Source: Bacilli bacterium
GTDB lineage: Bacteria; Bacillota_I; Bacilli_A; RFN20; CAG-826
Direction: 5' to 3'
Length of the DNA: 32,704 nt
Assembly (NCBI GenBank): GCA_017651565.1
Contig: JAGCCQ010000001.1
Span: 1 to 32,704 of the forward strand
Shown in pieces: positions 14,983 through 23,097 of the stretch. Both the position numbers and the translations under genes were made by a program. How positions within the stretch are numbered: the stretch's first letter is position 1; each line of letters begins with the position of its first letter. The notes beneath the pieces were generated by a model. That model was not told the origin of the DNA and did no database searches. It saw only the letters and a list, made by a program, of their open reading frames with translations.

Positions 14983-17900
14983 TTATTCATAATAAACTTC
15001 TACAAAGAATAGATATTGTTCTAGTTCAGAATCTTCTTTGCATAACATAAACTTTCCACTTTCAGGATTATATCCTAAAAGATAATTATCAGTGGTTGAT
15101 GATATGCTAACGAAAGTACCAGTATTTGTATATGTTGCAGCTTCGATTCTTGGAACATTTCCTTCAAAAGTTATTAAGAAATAGTCAGGATAATCGCCTA
15201 AGAACACTTCAGAAGTTTCAGCATTGAAACGAATATATTTTATTCCTTCGTCGGTTTGTAATTCAAAATAGTAAGCATCGAAATCAAGGTCCTTTGCTAT
15301 GTTCATCACAACAAAGTTATACTCACCAAGGATTGTTAACTCATTAAAAGAATCAACTACATAATTAGCGTCTGAATTATCTGTTAAACACTTACCATAA
15401 GTTTCATCCACAAGAATAAAGGTAGACATAAATTCAAATTGGAATGTGCTATTACACATATGGAAGAAATAATTAGGTTCTAACTCATGTGTATATATGT
15501 ATGTATCAACTTTGCTTTCGTCATCAACAAATCCAAAACGCAAATTGTTAGGAAGATAAGTTAAATAATATTGTTTTCCATCTGTCGACTCAGGTTCAGG
15601 CGTAGATCCATTTAAATTCATTGGAACAATCTTAACTTTTCCGGTTTCAGAATCGAATTGAAAATCAAAATATGTTGGATAATAGTATACTTCAGTATCT
15701 ATATAACCATCGTAATAGTTAACGAATTTTATATATGTGTCGTTATGTTTGATTGCGTAAAGATCATATTGATTGTGTTTTTCAAAACTAACACTTTCTA
15801 ATCTAGCATGTTCCTCAACTTGTAATGCTTTAGTTGTTGGATCGATTCTAACTTTGCCACTTCCGAACATACATTTCTTATAACCTTCTGAAACAATATA
15901 GAAAGGATTTGGACTATTAAACTTAGAAGTAGAAGTTACTTGAGTATCATTAGTATCTATATAATTTTCTACAGGAGGAATGGCCCCTTCAACGTCACAT
16001 AGACGATATAACTGAATAGGGTTTTGAGAACCATAATCATAGAAACGATAAAGATTACCAGAAGTGTTAAATCTGAAATATTTACCATTACAGCTAATTT
16101 TGAAATTACCATAAGCATCAAATCCAAAATTGAATAGTGTCCTTGAATCAATGACTTTGGAAGGATTATTAGTGTTGCAACCTAAATAAAACTTATTTCC
16201 TCTACCGTCTATTCTAAATACATAACATGTAGATTCACTTACCAATTCAAAATAATATTTTTCGACATTATTGATATCATTCGAATTATTGAAAACTACA
16301 GTGTGATTTGATTCGTCCACAGTATAAAGAGGACCATTTGGATATAAAATTCTAAATGCATTATTACCAAATGTATAAGCACATCCTGCTCTGATACCAG
16401 ATTTATTAGTAACTTGCTGGTAAGTTGCAGTATATTCATTAATCATCTCTGTAGGAGCAGAGTTTGCATAGTAATCATCATCGTTAATGACTTTTTGTTC
16501 ATCTTCATCACCACCGATATCTCCGCCACCACTAGTTCCTTCAACCATATTAGGATCGAAACCAGTTAATGTTACAGTTGGAGCGATTGAGTGTTTAATA
16601 CCCGCAACTAAACCTTCTGCGTTAAAACGATTAGACCAAGTTCCGTTATTTAAATATTCAAGGAAAGTATTATAGTGATCATCTGTATAAATACATACTG
16701 GTGAATCGTCATATCCTTCTCCAGACCAGCCTGATTCCCAAGCAACAACACGTCCAGAACCACGGCTACTTTGATATGAACCATCTAAATCAATGTCGAA
16801 TTCGAAGTAAACTCCATTGAAATTCCATGGAACAGCACGAACATAACCATCAGTACGGTTATATTCAGAAACTTGTCTAGCTTTGTCACCAAAAATACTT
16901 TTTACACCACCAGTATTTTTTGCATAGTTTGCAGGCCATTTACGGAATGCTGTGTAATAAGCACAGACCAAAATTGGGTCTGTAATTGCAGCATCTGCTT
17001 TGCATTCTGGATGGCTGCTAACATATGAAGTTGTGTAATAAGTGAGTTCTTTGCTTTCAACTACAGTGTAAGCGTTAGTAACTTTGTTATATTCAGTTTT
17101 TAGAGGAACAGTAATTTTTGATTCTCCAGGAACTAATGAATAAGTATATTTAGTAGGATTTATACGTGTTTTGCCATTACCGGAACTAGTATTATATGAA
17201 GCGCCCGATGTAGAGTTATTGTCATAATCAATAACGATTGTGTTGAGAGTTAAATTATATGTTCCTGTACAAACACTAAAGTATTCATATCCGGATAAAT
17301 TAACATCACAGGAAGCGTTGTTTAATGCAGGGTCTAAGAAATAAACATAGTCAACACAACTTGGATCATTACCAAAACGGATATTTGGTTTAATGATTTC
17401 ATCTCCAGTAAAAGCGTATCCTTTGTTTTGTGTAGATGAGTAAGATGCACTATATGAGACAGTGACCTTATTAATGCAGCCAAGAGGATCAACATTGAAG
17501 ATTGTTCCTTCTCTACCATGATACAAAGTATTACTGTAGTAGCTATTATCAGCAAATAGGTGGAAACCGCCATTTGTGTTATAACGATATTTTAATAATT
17601 TAATTCCATCGACAACTGAAGCGTTTTCTAACTTATCAAAATTTTGATTGTATGAACCACTGCTTGATAAAGAGCCACAATCAATTGTAGTTTGCTTTGT
17701 ACTAACATGACTTTCTGTACTAAACTCTACATCTGCTGGAATCTTTAAATCACGATCGACAATGCCATAGACTGTATTATCAATAATGACTTGTTCCCAT
17801 TTTGCGTGTAAATCAAGATTACTATTAATTGGATTATCAAAATTCATTGGTTCTGTTAAACCAACGTTAGTAAACCACCCGAGGAAACTATATCCTTCTC

Positions 17901-18372
17901 TTTCCGGGTCTATAGGTTTAGTAGCTTTTGAGCCTTCTTCAACTCTTTGACTTTCAATTGATGGGCCACCATTTGTATCAAAAGAAACAATATAAATAAC
18001 TTTTACATCATCAACTTTCCACTTTGAGTATAAAGTTGTATCGCTTGTAATTGGTTTAGAGAAATCCATCTTATTTGTAAGAGTTGAATCAATATACCAA
18101 CCATCAAATATAAACCCTTCTTTTGCTGGATCAGCAGGTTTTGCAACTATATCATTTTCCTTAACTGTTGAACTGCTAATAGTGCTACCACCATTTGTAT
18201 CAAAAGTTACTATAAAATTTTTCTTTTCTGGCTCTACAATAGGAGTTTCTGTTTTCCCGCTTTCACTACTACTATTGTTAGAACTTGGATTTTTATTTGT
18301 GTTATCGCAAGCTGCTAACGAGAACATCGTTGCCGCGAAAACTGACGCAATAAATTTAATACTTTTTTTCAT
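14983..18372 (-). CDS. Multidomain lipoprotein: two InlB B-repeats, a barnase-like ribonuclease domain and beta-rich C-terminal modules (1129 aa)
   Basis: The signal peptide ends in lipobox LAAC (C22). Two InlB/Flg_new repeats follow at about 53-118 and 127-192, each with FDTNGG, EGFIFDGWY-like and SKW/AKW elements, used by many surface proteins as stalks. Residues about 465-575 resemble barnase-type ribonucleases: YYTAFRKWPANYAK matches the YxxxYxKLPDNYITK start of barnase, VYFEFDID carries the general-base Glu (E524), RGSGRVVAW gives R537 and R541 (barnase R83/R87), and IYTDDHYNTF gives the catalytic His (H566, barnase H102). From about 630 on, repeated YFEL...YIRF...NLYRF modules suggest beta-trefoil-like or other ligand-binding folds. 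An AAAGGGG ribosome site precedes the start. No barstar-like gene lies nearby. The RNase assignment is my reading of motifs, not a search. Confidence 0.8.
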   Translation of the reverse strand: MKKSIKFIASVFAATMFSLAACDNTNKNPSSNNSSSESGKTETPIVEPEKKNFIVTFDTNGGSTISSSTVKENDIVAKPADPAKEGFIFDGWYIDSTLTNKMDFSKPITSDTTLYSKWKVDDVKVIYIVSFDTNGGPSIESQRVEEGSKATKPIDPEREGYSFLGWFTNVGLTEPMNFDNPINSNLDLHAKWEQVIIDNTVYGIVDRDLKIPADVEFSTESHVSTKQTTIDCGSLSSSGSYNQNFDKLENASVVDGIKLLKYRYNTNGGFHLFADNSYYSNTLYHGREGTIFNVDPLGCINKVTVSYSASYSSTQNKGYAFTGDEIIKPNIRFGNDPSCVDYVYFLDPALNNASCDVNLSGYEYFSVCTGTYNLTLNTIVIDYDNNSTSGASYNTSSGNGKTRINPTKYTYSLVPGESKITVPLKTEYNKVTNAYTVVESKELTYYTTSYVSSHPECKADAAITDPILVCAYYTAFRKWPANYAKNTGGVKSIFGDKARQVSEYNRTDGYVRAVPWNFNGVYFEFDIDLDGSYQSSRGSGRVVAWESGWSGEGYDDSPVCIYTDDHYNTFLEYLNNGTWSNRFNAEGLVAGIKHSIAPTVTLTGFDPNMVEGTSGGGDIGGDEDEQKVINDDDYYANSAPTEMINEYTATYQQVTNKSGIRAGCAYTFGNNAFRILYPNGPLYTVDESNHTVVFNNSNDINNVEKYYFELVSESTCYVFRIDGRGNKFYLGCNTNNPSKVIDSRTLFNFGFDAYGNFKISCNGKYFRFNTSGNLYRFYDYGSQNPIQLYRLCDVEGAIPPVENYIDTNDTQVTSTSKFNSPNPFYIVSEGYKKCMFGSGKVRIDPTTKALQVEEHARLESVSFEKHNQYDLYAIKHNDTYIKFVNYYDGYIDTEVYYYPTYFDFQFDSETGKVKIVPMNLNGSTPEPESTDGKQYYLTYLPNNLRFGFVDDESKVDTYIYTHELEPNYFFHMCNSTFQFEFMSTFILVDETYGKCLTDNSDANYVVDSFNELTILGEYNFVVMNIAKDLDFDAYYFELQTDEGIKYIRFNAETSEVFLGDYPDYFLITFEGNVPRIEAATYTNTGTFVSISSTTDNYLLGYNPESGKFMLCKEDSELEQYLFFVEVYYE

Positions 18373-18408
18373 GCGTTTTCCCCTTTTCTATTAGGCGTAA
18401 ACTGCCAA

Positions 18409-18414
18409 ATTATA
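18409..18414 (-). promoter_or_regulatory. -10 box of the barnase-domain lipoprotein gene
   Basis: TATAAT on the minus strand gives a leader of about 30 nt containing the AAAGGGG ribosome site. No good -35 box is visible. Confidence 0.5.
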
Positions 18415-18487
18415 ACACACAAAAAGTATTCTTGTATAAAGAATATTTTTAAAATGTGCCAAAAAGCGCACAAAAATTAGCGCATTT

Positions 18488-19045
18488 TTATCTTTTTATT
18501 TCCTTCACCATCTCAAACATAGATAGTAACGTACCGTCTTTAAGTTTTATAGCGTTAGGCTTTTTACCCACTATTACAAATCCCATTTTTTCATATAAGG
18601 CTTTTGCTCTATCATTACCTTCAATGAACGTCAATTCCATTTGTGTAATTTCTTTTCTTTTTTCAGCTACTTTAATAAATTCTTCAAATATTTTGCTGCC
18701 TAATCCAAGGCCCCAATATTCTTTCATTATTTGAATAGTTATAAAACATCTATGTCTAGTTTTAATATATGCCCCAAAGGAAAGATGAGCACATGCTATA
18801 ACTTTATTTCCGTCCCTTGCTAAAAGTAACAATTCATTTTCAGCGTTGTTGACTCTATCAAAGATAGCTTTTTCTTTTTCTGGGGTGTTACTTTCACATT
18901 CTTCTGGATAAACAATTACATAAATAGTTTCTTCTGCATCATTCTTTAATAAATCAATAATTCCTTGAATATCATCATAGGTAGGAGAAGAGATATTGAC
19001 CTTTCTATTATCTTTTAAAACAAATTCAATCTTATCAAAAAGCAT
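18488..19045 (-). CDS. GNAT-family N-acetyltransferase (185 aa)
   Basis: The start at 19045 has a near-perfect AAGGAGG site 7 nt upstream, so the longer in-frame start at 19087 is rejected; this also removes an apparent overlap with the upstream gene. The fold is the GNAT acyl-CoA-dependent transferase: ACAHLSFGAYIKTRHRCFITIQIMKEYWGLGLGSKIFEEFI carries motif A with the acetyl-CoA-binding loop (Y-W-G-L-G-L-G-S), then IEGNDRAKALYEKMGFVIVGKK is motif B. This layout is like RimJ/RimL or YhhY-type enzymes, but the acceptor substrate is unknown. It is 16 bp downstream of a second, unrelated-in-detail GNAT gene and probably co-transcribed. Confidence 0.85.
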   Translation of the reverse strand: MLFDKIEFVLKDNRKVNISSPTYDDIQGIIDLLKNDAEETIYVIVYPEECESNTPEKEKAIFDRVNNAENELLLLARDGNKVIACAHLSFGAYIKTRHRCFITIQIMKEYWGLGLGSKIFEEFIKVAEKRKEITQMELTFIEGNDRAKALYEKMGFVIVGKKPNAIKLKDGTLLSMFEMVKEIKR

Positions 19046-19061
19046 ATATTCCCTCCTTACA

Positions 19062-19517
19062 CTACTTAACATCAATCCAAATGCCAATATCTCTCATTAT
19101 TGAGTTTGGTATTGATTGATAAAACTTTTTAGCTTCTTCATTTGAAGCAGTTAATCCAATTAATGTATCTATTTTTCTTTCCTTTAACCGTCTTAAAAGT
19201 TCGTTCATTAATGCTTGAGCGACTCCTTTATGACGATAACTTTTAATAACGCATATCCAATCTAAATACGCTTTTGTGGAGCCATCAAATCTACTCTTTA
19301 TCATAGTAGAATCAATTCTACCGACAACTTTGCTTTCTACATATGCTAATAAAGAAATAGAGTCATTGAAAGAAGGATTATCAAAACTATCTTTTACACT
19401 CTTAATATAAGCATCATCTATTTCCCAACCCCAGAAATTTTCCTCAAGTCTAAGAGATTGTTCAAACTTAATAACGTCATCTATTCTATCTTTTGTATAT
19501 TCAAGTATAGTAATCAT
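19062..19517 (-). CDS. GNAT-family N-acetyltransferase (151 aa)
   Basis: A second GNAT protein. Motif A is seen in AYLDWICVIKSYRHKGVAQALMNELLRRLKER, with the R-H-K-G-V-A acetyl-CoA loop, and motif B in LIGLTASNEEAKKFYQSIPNS. The N-terminus (MITILEYTKDRIDDVIKFEQSLR) is the usual first strand and helix. An AGGGGGAT ribosome site lies about 8 nt before ATG. It is the first gene of the two-gene acetyltransferase unit. Substrate unknown. Confidence 0.85.
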   Translation of the reverse strand: MITILEYTKDRIDDVIKFEQSLRLEENFWGWEIDDAYIKSVKDSFDNPSFNDSISLLAYVESKVVGRIDSTMIKSRFDGSTKAYLDWICVIKSYRHKGVAQALMNELLRRLKERKIDTLIGLTASNEEAKKFYQSIPNSIMRDIGIWIDVK

Positions 19518-19562
19518 GCTTTATCCCCCTGAATCCATTTACTTTTACCATTTAGTATTAAA

Positions 19563-19591
19563 TTGGAAAAAATAATAAACATATGTATAAT
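19563..19591 (+). promoter_or_regulatory. Promoter of the secreted 192-residue protein
   Basis: TTGGAA (19563-19568), a 17-bp spacer and TATAAT (19586-19591) precede a TAGGAGGT ribosome site and the ATG at 19617. It is the best sigma-A-type promoter in the window by spacing. Confidence 0.75.
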
Positions 19592-19616
19592 AGCAAACAA
19601 ATAGGAGGTAACGTTA

Positions 19617-20195
19617 ATGAAGAAAAATATAGTTTTATTAGCATCCCTCGCTTTTTTAGGTACATCATTAACTACCGCTGCCACTATTTTTCTTAGTAAC
19701 AGCAACTCGATTTTTGCTAGTGCAACTGACAGCCAAACAGTTGGACATATGATTACATTCTCTACAAATGATAATAGAATCAGGGTCACCGATAGTAATT
19801 ATCGTGGATTTATAATGGTAAAAGAAAAAGCAACAAAATCCGGATTCGACTACGAATTATGGGGTGGAATTATTGGAACTGGTTTAATAAGCGCAGAAAG
19901 AAATGATTGTTTGCTTTACTGCGAAACAACAGATGAAGATGCAGTTAATCCTACAAATACTTTAGAACTTTTATTTGGTTTCAAAGATATAGCAACTTTC
20001 GAAAGTGTTGTGATTCGTGGAGAAATTTATACAAATAAAGAAAAGACTGAAATTGTCGATAGTTATGTCTTTACACCTGGCGATAGTTATTGTAGTTACG
20101 ATTCAACTAATGGAGATGCTGAAATTAAAGATATAGGCTTCTTTAAGGCTTTAATCACAAGTATAGAAATCAATTATACTTGTCCAAATTTTTAA
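19617..20195 (+). CDS. Secreted protein of unknown function (192 aa)
   Basis: The start has a near-consensus ribosome site (TAGGAGGT) 8 nt upstream. A Sec signal peptide covers about residues 1-35 (MKKNIVLLASLAFLGTSLTT..., likely cut after FASA). The mature part is beta-rich with four cysteines (two near residue 98-101, two in the last 35 residues), enough for two disulfides, and no lipobox. No known domain is recognised. It stands alone on the plus strand with its own promoter and is followed by the hairpin that also ends the minus-strand small RNA. Confidence 0.7.
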   Translation: MKKNIVLLASLAFLGTSLTTAATIFLSNSNSIFASATDSQTVGHMITFSTNDNRIRVTDSNYRGFIMVKEKATKSGFDYELWGGIIGTGLISAERNDCLLYCETTDEDAVNPTNTLELLFGFKDIATFESVVIRGEIYTNKEKTEIVDSYVFTPGDSYCSYDSTNGDAEIKDIGFFKALITSIEINYTCPNF

Positions 20196-20208
20196 TACTT
20201 TATTTATT

Positions 20209-20366
20209 AAATAAAAAGAAAACAGGATTTTAAGGGGGGAGGAATCCTGTTTTCATTAAGCCTAGTCATATTATAGGGTCGACTAATAGCTTCTTCTCTT
20301 GAACTTTAGTGCGGGGGAATTCATTCAAGAGGGTTTAACAACTTCAAGGAACAAGTTATTAAATTT
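20209..20366 (-). ncRNA. Candidate small regulatory RNA with four hairpins and C-rich loops
   Basis: About 160 nt without an ORF read from the minus strand as a compact chain of hairpins: (1) AATAACTT/AAGTTGTT, 20353-20360 with 20337-20344; (2) CTCTTGAA/TTCAAGAG, 20324-20331 with 20296-20303, with CCCCC in a 20-nt loop; (3) AAGC..TAGTC/GACTA.GCTT, 20281-20292 with 20258-20267, with CCC in the loop; (4) a 12-bp terminator stem with loop CCTCCCCCCTTAA and a T-rich tail. A TATAAT box lies 7 nt before the presumed start. C-rich loops are typical of Gram-positive small RNAs (UCCC motifs) that pair with ribosome sites. Loop 2 can pair by 8 bp with the ribosome site of the lipoprotein gene at 2894 and of the gene starting at 169. 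It does not match tmRNA, SRP RNA, RNase P RNA or 6S RNA as I know them. Confidence 0.55.
20218..20254 (-). terminator. Strong hairpin terminator of the small RNA (may also end the 19617 gene)
   Basis: A perfect 12-bp stem (GAAAACAGGATT at 20218-20229 with AATCCTGTTTTC at 20243-20254) is followed on the minus strand by TTTTTATTT. On the plus strand the stem ends in TTTTC, so weaker termination of the upstream plus-strand gene is possible. Confidence 0.8.
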
Positions 20367-20372
20367 GGCTAT

Positions 20373-20378
20373 ATTATA
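20373..20378 (-). promoter_or_regulatory. -10 box of the candidate small RNA
   Basis: TATAAT on the minus strand, ending 7 nt before the first base of the structured region. No convincing -35 hexamer is seen at 16-18 bp. Confidence 0.45.
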
Positions 20379-20516
20379 AATAGGACAGTGTCACAAATGT
20401 GCCACACGTAGAAAAATTTTTTTATTTTTTTAAAATTATCACTTTTTTGAATATAAAAATTTGGTAGCAAAAACCACTCTTTACTATTCATTTATCGTAT
20501 TTTTTGAATTATCCAT

Positions 20517-20522
20517 TATAAT
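20517..20522 (+). promoter_or_regulatory. -10 box of the Ig-like lipoprotein gene (near-leaderless)
   Basis: TATAAT ends 10 nt before the ATG at 20533; no ribosome site fits between. An alternative in-frame ATG at 20524 lies only 1 nt after the box and is unlikely to be used. Confidence 0.55.
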
Positions 20523-20532
20523 AATGATTAAT

Positions 20533-21696
20533 ATGAAAAAAATTAGTCATTCTTTAAAAATACTTTTCTTAATAACATCTGGATTATTATTAACTAACTG
20601 TAATTCTAATTCTGACGCTCAAATAACCATTACTCCTAGTAACATTGAAGAGAAAGAGCCTGAAGCTAATTACGAAGAAAAAGAACCTACAAATAATAAC
20701 GAGGAGAAAACCACTCCAATTGATTCAAATGAAACCAATACTTCTAATAAAGAAGAAGTAAATTCTGAAGAGAATACTACTCCTATCGAATCAAATAATT
20801 CAAACACCGAAACAAATAATGGAGAAAATGAAAATGTAGAGAATAATACAAACAACACCGGGGAAGGCACTAACACCGAAAAGCCTGGAGAAAATACAAA
20901 TCAAGGTAATGCAGGAGAAAATACTCCTGTCCAAGATTTATATGAAATAAGTCAAACCTCTGCGGTTTTAACGATGGGCGAAGAATTGCAACTTTCTATA
21001 ACAAATAACGGAAAGAAAGTTAACAACGTAACTTGGACTAGCAGCGACGCTGATCTTGTAAGAGTTGATAAAGATGGGGTTGTTAGAGCGTGCTTCTTTA
21101 CAAACGAAAATGAAAAAGTCACTATTACTGGAAAAGTTGGTAATAAGGCATCGCTTAAATGTGACTTAAGAATTAATCCTAGAAACGATTCAATCTTTAA
21201 AAAAGTTTATAATCGTTCACAAGTTGTTAATCAAGATGATGAAGGACATGTTATTTATTCCTTCGTTCATGCTGGTTTAGAAGCAAACGCAACTATAAAT
21301 GTAACAAAAACATTTCAATATGATTCATTTACAGGTATTTGCTGCATCAAAGTTATCAAATCTTTTGTTCAAGGAAATGTTACAGCATATTACGTAGGAA
21401 GAAATGACTTCTATTGGGGTGACTACGAAAACGGGATATTTTATGGACAATATAGTGAAGTCTATAATGAACAGCAAAAAGATGCTGTCTTCTCATTTAA
21501 AAATGTAGGAATTGATTATTTAGATCACACTATCTACGTAAGTAGTAACACAACATATTCAATTGTTCGAAAAGATTGGAACACTATTACCGATGAAGAT
21601 ATGATTGTTAAAGGAGTATTTTATAGAATAGAAGAATGCGTTGAATATGCAGAAGAAAAATTCAGCGAATATAATTTTGGTGTTCATCTTTTCTAA
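20533..21696 (+). CDS. Lipoprotein with Asn/Glu/Thr-rich stalk and a bacterial Ig-like (Big2) domain (387 aa)
   Basis: The signal peptide ends in LLTNC (C23, with an unusual Asn at -1). Residues about 31-135 are a low-complexity stalk in which EEK/EEN-TTPI-D/E-S-N recurs with a period near 20 residues. A Big2-type Ig-like domain follows at about 137-213 (SAVLTMGEELQLSI...VTWTSSDADLVRVDKDGVVRA). The remaining 170 residues are beta-rich and unrecognised. The stalk resembles that of the lipoprotein at 1224-2894, so both probably belong to one surface-display style. The start is chosen by signal peptide quality; the mRNA looks leaderless. A bidirectional terminator follows. Confidence 0.78.
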   Translation: MKKISHSLKILFLITSGLLLTNCNSNSDAQITITPSNIEEKEPEANYEEKEPTNNNEEKTTPIDSNETNTSNKEEVNSEENTTPIESNNSNTETNNGENENVENNTNNTGEGTNTEKPGENTNQGNAGENTPVQDLYEISQTSAVLTMGEELQLSITNNGKKVNNVTWTSSDADLVRVDKDGVVRACFFTNENEKVTITGKVGNKASLKCDLRINPRNDSIFKKVYNRSQVVNQDDEGHVIYSFVHAGLEANATINVTKTFQYDSFTGICCIKVIKSFVQGNVTAYYVGRNDFYWGDYENGIFYGQYSEVYNEQQKDAVFSFKNVGIDYLDHTIYVSSNTTYSIVRKDWNTITDEDMIVKGVFYRIEECVEYAEEKFSEYNFGVHLF

Positions 21697-21730
21697 AAAA
21701 GCTTGCTCATTTCAAATAAATTGTTAGAAA

Positions 21731-21760
21731 AAAAGTTTAACGCTGATTCGTTAAACTTTT
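21731..21760. terminator. Bidirectional intrinsic terminator between convergent genes
   Basis: AAAAGTTTAACG (21731-21742) and CGTTAAACTTTT (21749-21760) form a 12-bp stem with a CTGATT loop, flanked by A-tracts on the left and T-tracts on the right, so it can stop transcription from either side. Confidence 0.9.
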
Positions 21761-22555
21761 TTAATTAGCAACGCTGTTTATGATTTCTTTATACTGAGCA
21801 ATTATGATACAAATCTTTGCTTTGAATTGAAGGACATCTAGTTTTGTTTTGCCTCTAATAAAATCCAAAAGATTAGTTTGAGCTTCCTTCATAGTTTTAA
21901 CTAATGCACCATTATTTATTAAACCCATCATAGTTAATCCATCTAATAATAGAGGCCTAAATAAATTATCCAACTGACCTTTATATACTTCTATGTCATC
22001 GTTATTATCAATAAACTCAACGATGTCCTTTTTATACTTATCAAGATTAATGATTGATTCTCTATAAATGCTTTTGGGATCAACTGTCTTCTTTTGGCTT
22101 TGTTTTATTTCGCCAATTACTATTTCTTCATCAACTCTCTTGAGTAATTCTTCTTTTGAAAGGTTAATAAAAGTTTCTTGATTAGATTCTTTCCATGACG
22201 GATTGAAAAAGCTATACACATTATTAGAATTGTTGACTAGCACTACTGCGTGTTTACCAAAATCAGTTTTTATGCCAAGCATGACATTGTTCTTATTATC
22301 TATAGCGTTTAATAATTCTTGTTTATTTACACAGTGTTCTTCAAGTTCCAAGCCCAAAGGATTTAAAAATAGATTAAAGTACTTACTACTTTGTAGCATT
22401 GGTCCTGCTAAATATTCATCTTTCTCTATTGCAAAGATATAAGGTAATCCTATTTTTAAAGCGATATCAGTGTCTTCGACTTCAATACTAAAAGAAGAAA
22501 GAATGTAAGCTAGGGCACAATAGGAACAAGAAGAGTTGAAATGCATGTATTTCAT
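21761..22555 (-). CDS. Papain-like/C39-type peptidase-like protein with helical C-terminal domain (264 aa)
   Basis: The N-terminal half has the layout of the C39/BtrH-like papain fold: SCSYCALAYILSSF, with C13 in the position of the nucleophile (CxxA pattern), and GKHAVVLVNNSNNVYSFFNPS, in which H102 is the expected catalytic His. The third residue, normally Asp in a DP motif, is Asn here (N118-P119). The last 110 residues are predicted helical and unrecognised. There is no signal peptide or ABC transporter domain, so it is probably cytoplasmic and may act as a peptidase, transferase or binding protein. The ATG at 22555 is a choice: the frame extends to a TTG at 22591, and no strong ribosome site decides. 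It follows a 120-residue gene on the same strand. Confidence 0.6.
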   Translation of the reverse strand: MKYMHFNSSCSYCALAYILSSFSIEVEDTDIALKIGLPYIFAIEKDEYLAGPMLQSSKYFNLFLNPLGLELEEHCVNKQELLNAIDNKNNVMLGIKTDFGKHAVVLVNNSNNVYSFFNPSWKESNQETFINLSKEELLKRVDEEIVIGEIKQSQKKTVDPKSIYRESIINLDKYKKDIVEFIDNNDDIEVYKGQLDNLFRPLLLDGLTMMGLINNGALVKTMKEAQTNLLDFIRGKTKLDVLQFKAKICIIIAQYKEIINSVAN

Positions 22556-22624
22556 ATAATTAATATTTTCTTCAAAGGATCGAAAGTACAAATTTGATTC
22601 AAAATACCAAAATAATTTATGAAT

Positions 22625-22987
22625 CTATACTGCATTTGGTCGATTATCTATTTCGTCAATTTTTGCGCGAATGCATTCAATGTAAAAATCCATTTTTTCT
22701 ATATTGGTCCATTCGTAAAAATCATCAGGCAATTTAATACCTAAAGTCGTAATGTCCAATTTTCTTGATGGTTTCGCAAAAAAACAATTCACTTCGTCGT
22801 TTTCTGAATATAGATAGATATGACTTTCAAAATTGGGATTCTCTATATTAAAACTAAAAAATTTCTCTGCGTTTCTAGGGAAATATTGCAAAGAATAACC
22901 ACGCAAAAGTAAAAATTCACATTTTTGTTCCACATATTTTAAAGGGTTTTTCTCATATTGATTCATTCTGTAATATGCAAAACACAT
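22625..22987 (-). CDS. Hypothetical protein, partner of the C39-like gene (120 aa)
   Basis: A small acidic/aromatic soluble protein starting at the ATG at 22987, with an AGGTGA ribosome site. It has no signal peptide or membrane helix and four cysteines. Conserved-looking stretches are LLLRGYSLQYFPRN, SHIYLYSEND and TLGIKLPDDFYEWTNIEKMDFY. Its stop is 70 bp before the start of the C39-like gene, so the two are probably one operon. I do not recognise the family. Confidence 0.6.
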   Translation of the reverse strand: MCFAYYRMNQYEKNPLKYVEQKCEFLLLRGYSLQYFPRNAEKFFSFNIENPNFESHIYLYSENDEVNCFFAKPSRKLDITTLGIKLPDDFYEWTNIEKMDFYIECIRAKIDEIDNRPNAV

Positions 22988-23097
22988 ATATTCACCTACC
23001 GCTTTTTATTGTACTTATAAGCAGAAACGCAATCAATCGATGTTATTAATAAAGTAAAAAAACAAACAATTTTTATTTGCTAAAAAACAATAAAAAA
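22988..23097. other. Intergenic A/T-rich spacer
   Basis: No gene or structure is seen apart from the promoter area of the 120-residue gene at the left and T-rich sequence after the tRNA terminator at the right. Confidence 0.5.

Noticed and set aside
19514..19789. Minus-strand ORF of 91 codons opposite the 19617 gene
   Set aside because: It overlaps a plus-strand gene with a consensus promoter, ribosome site and signal peptide, and has no such signals itself.
20209..20366. tmRNA, 6S, SRP or RNase P RNA as identity of the structured RNA
   Set aside because: No tag reading frame or tRNA-like ends, no SRP GGAAG tetraloop region, no RNase P conserved core, and no single long bulged hairpin as in 6S RNA.
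21761..22987. Toxin-antitoxin or bacteriocin-processing operon
   Set aside because: No leader peptide, transporter fusion or recognisable toxin or antitoxin family; only the fold-level resemblance to C39 is supported.
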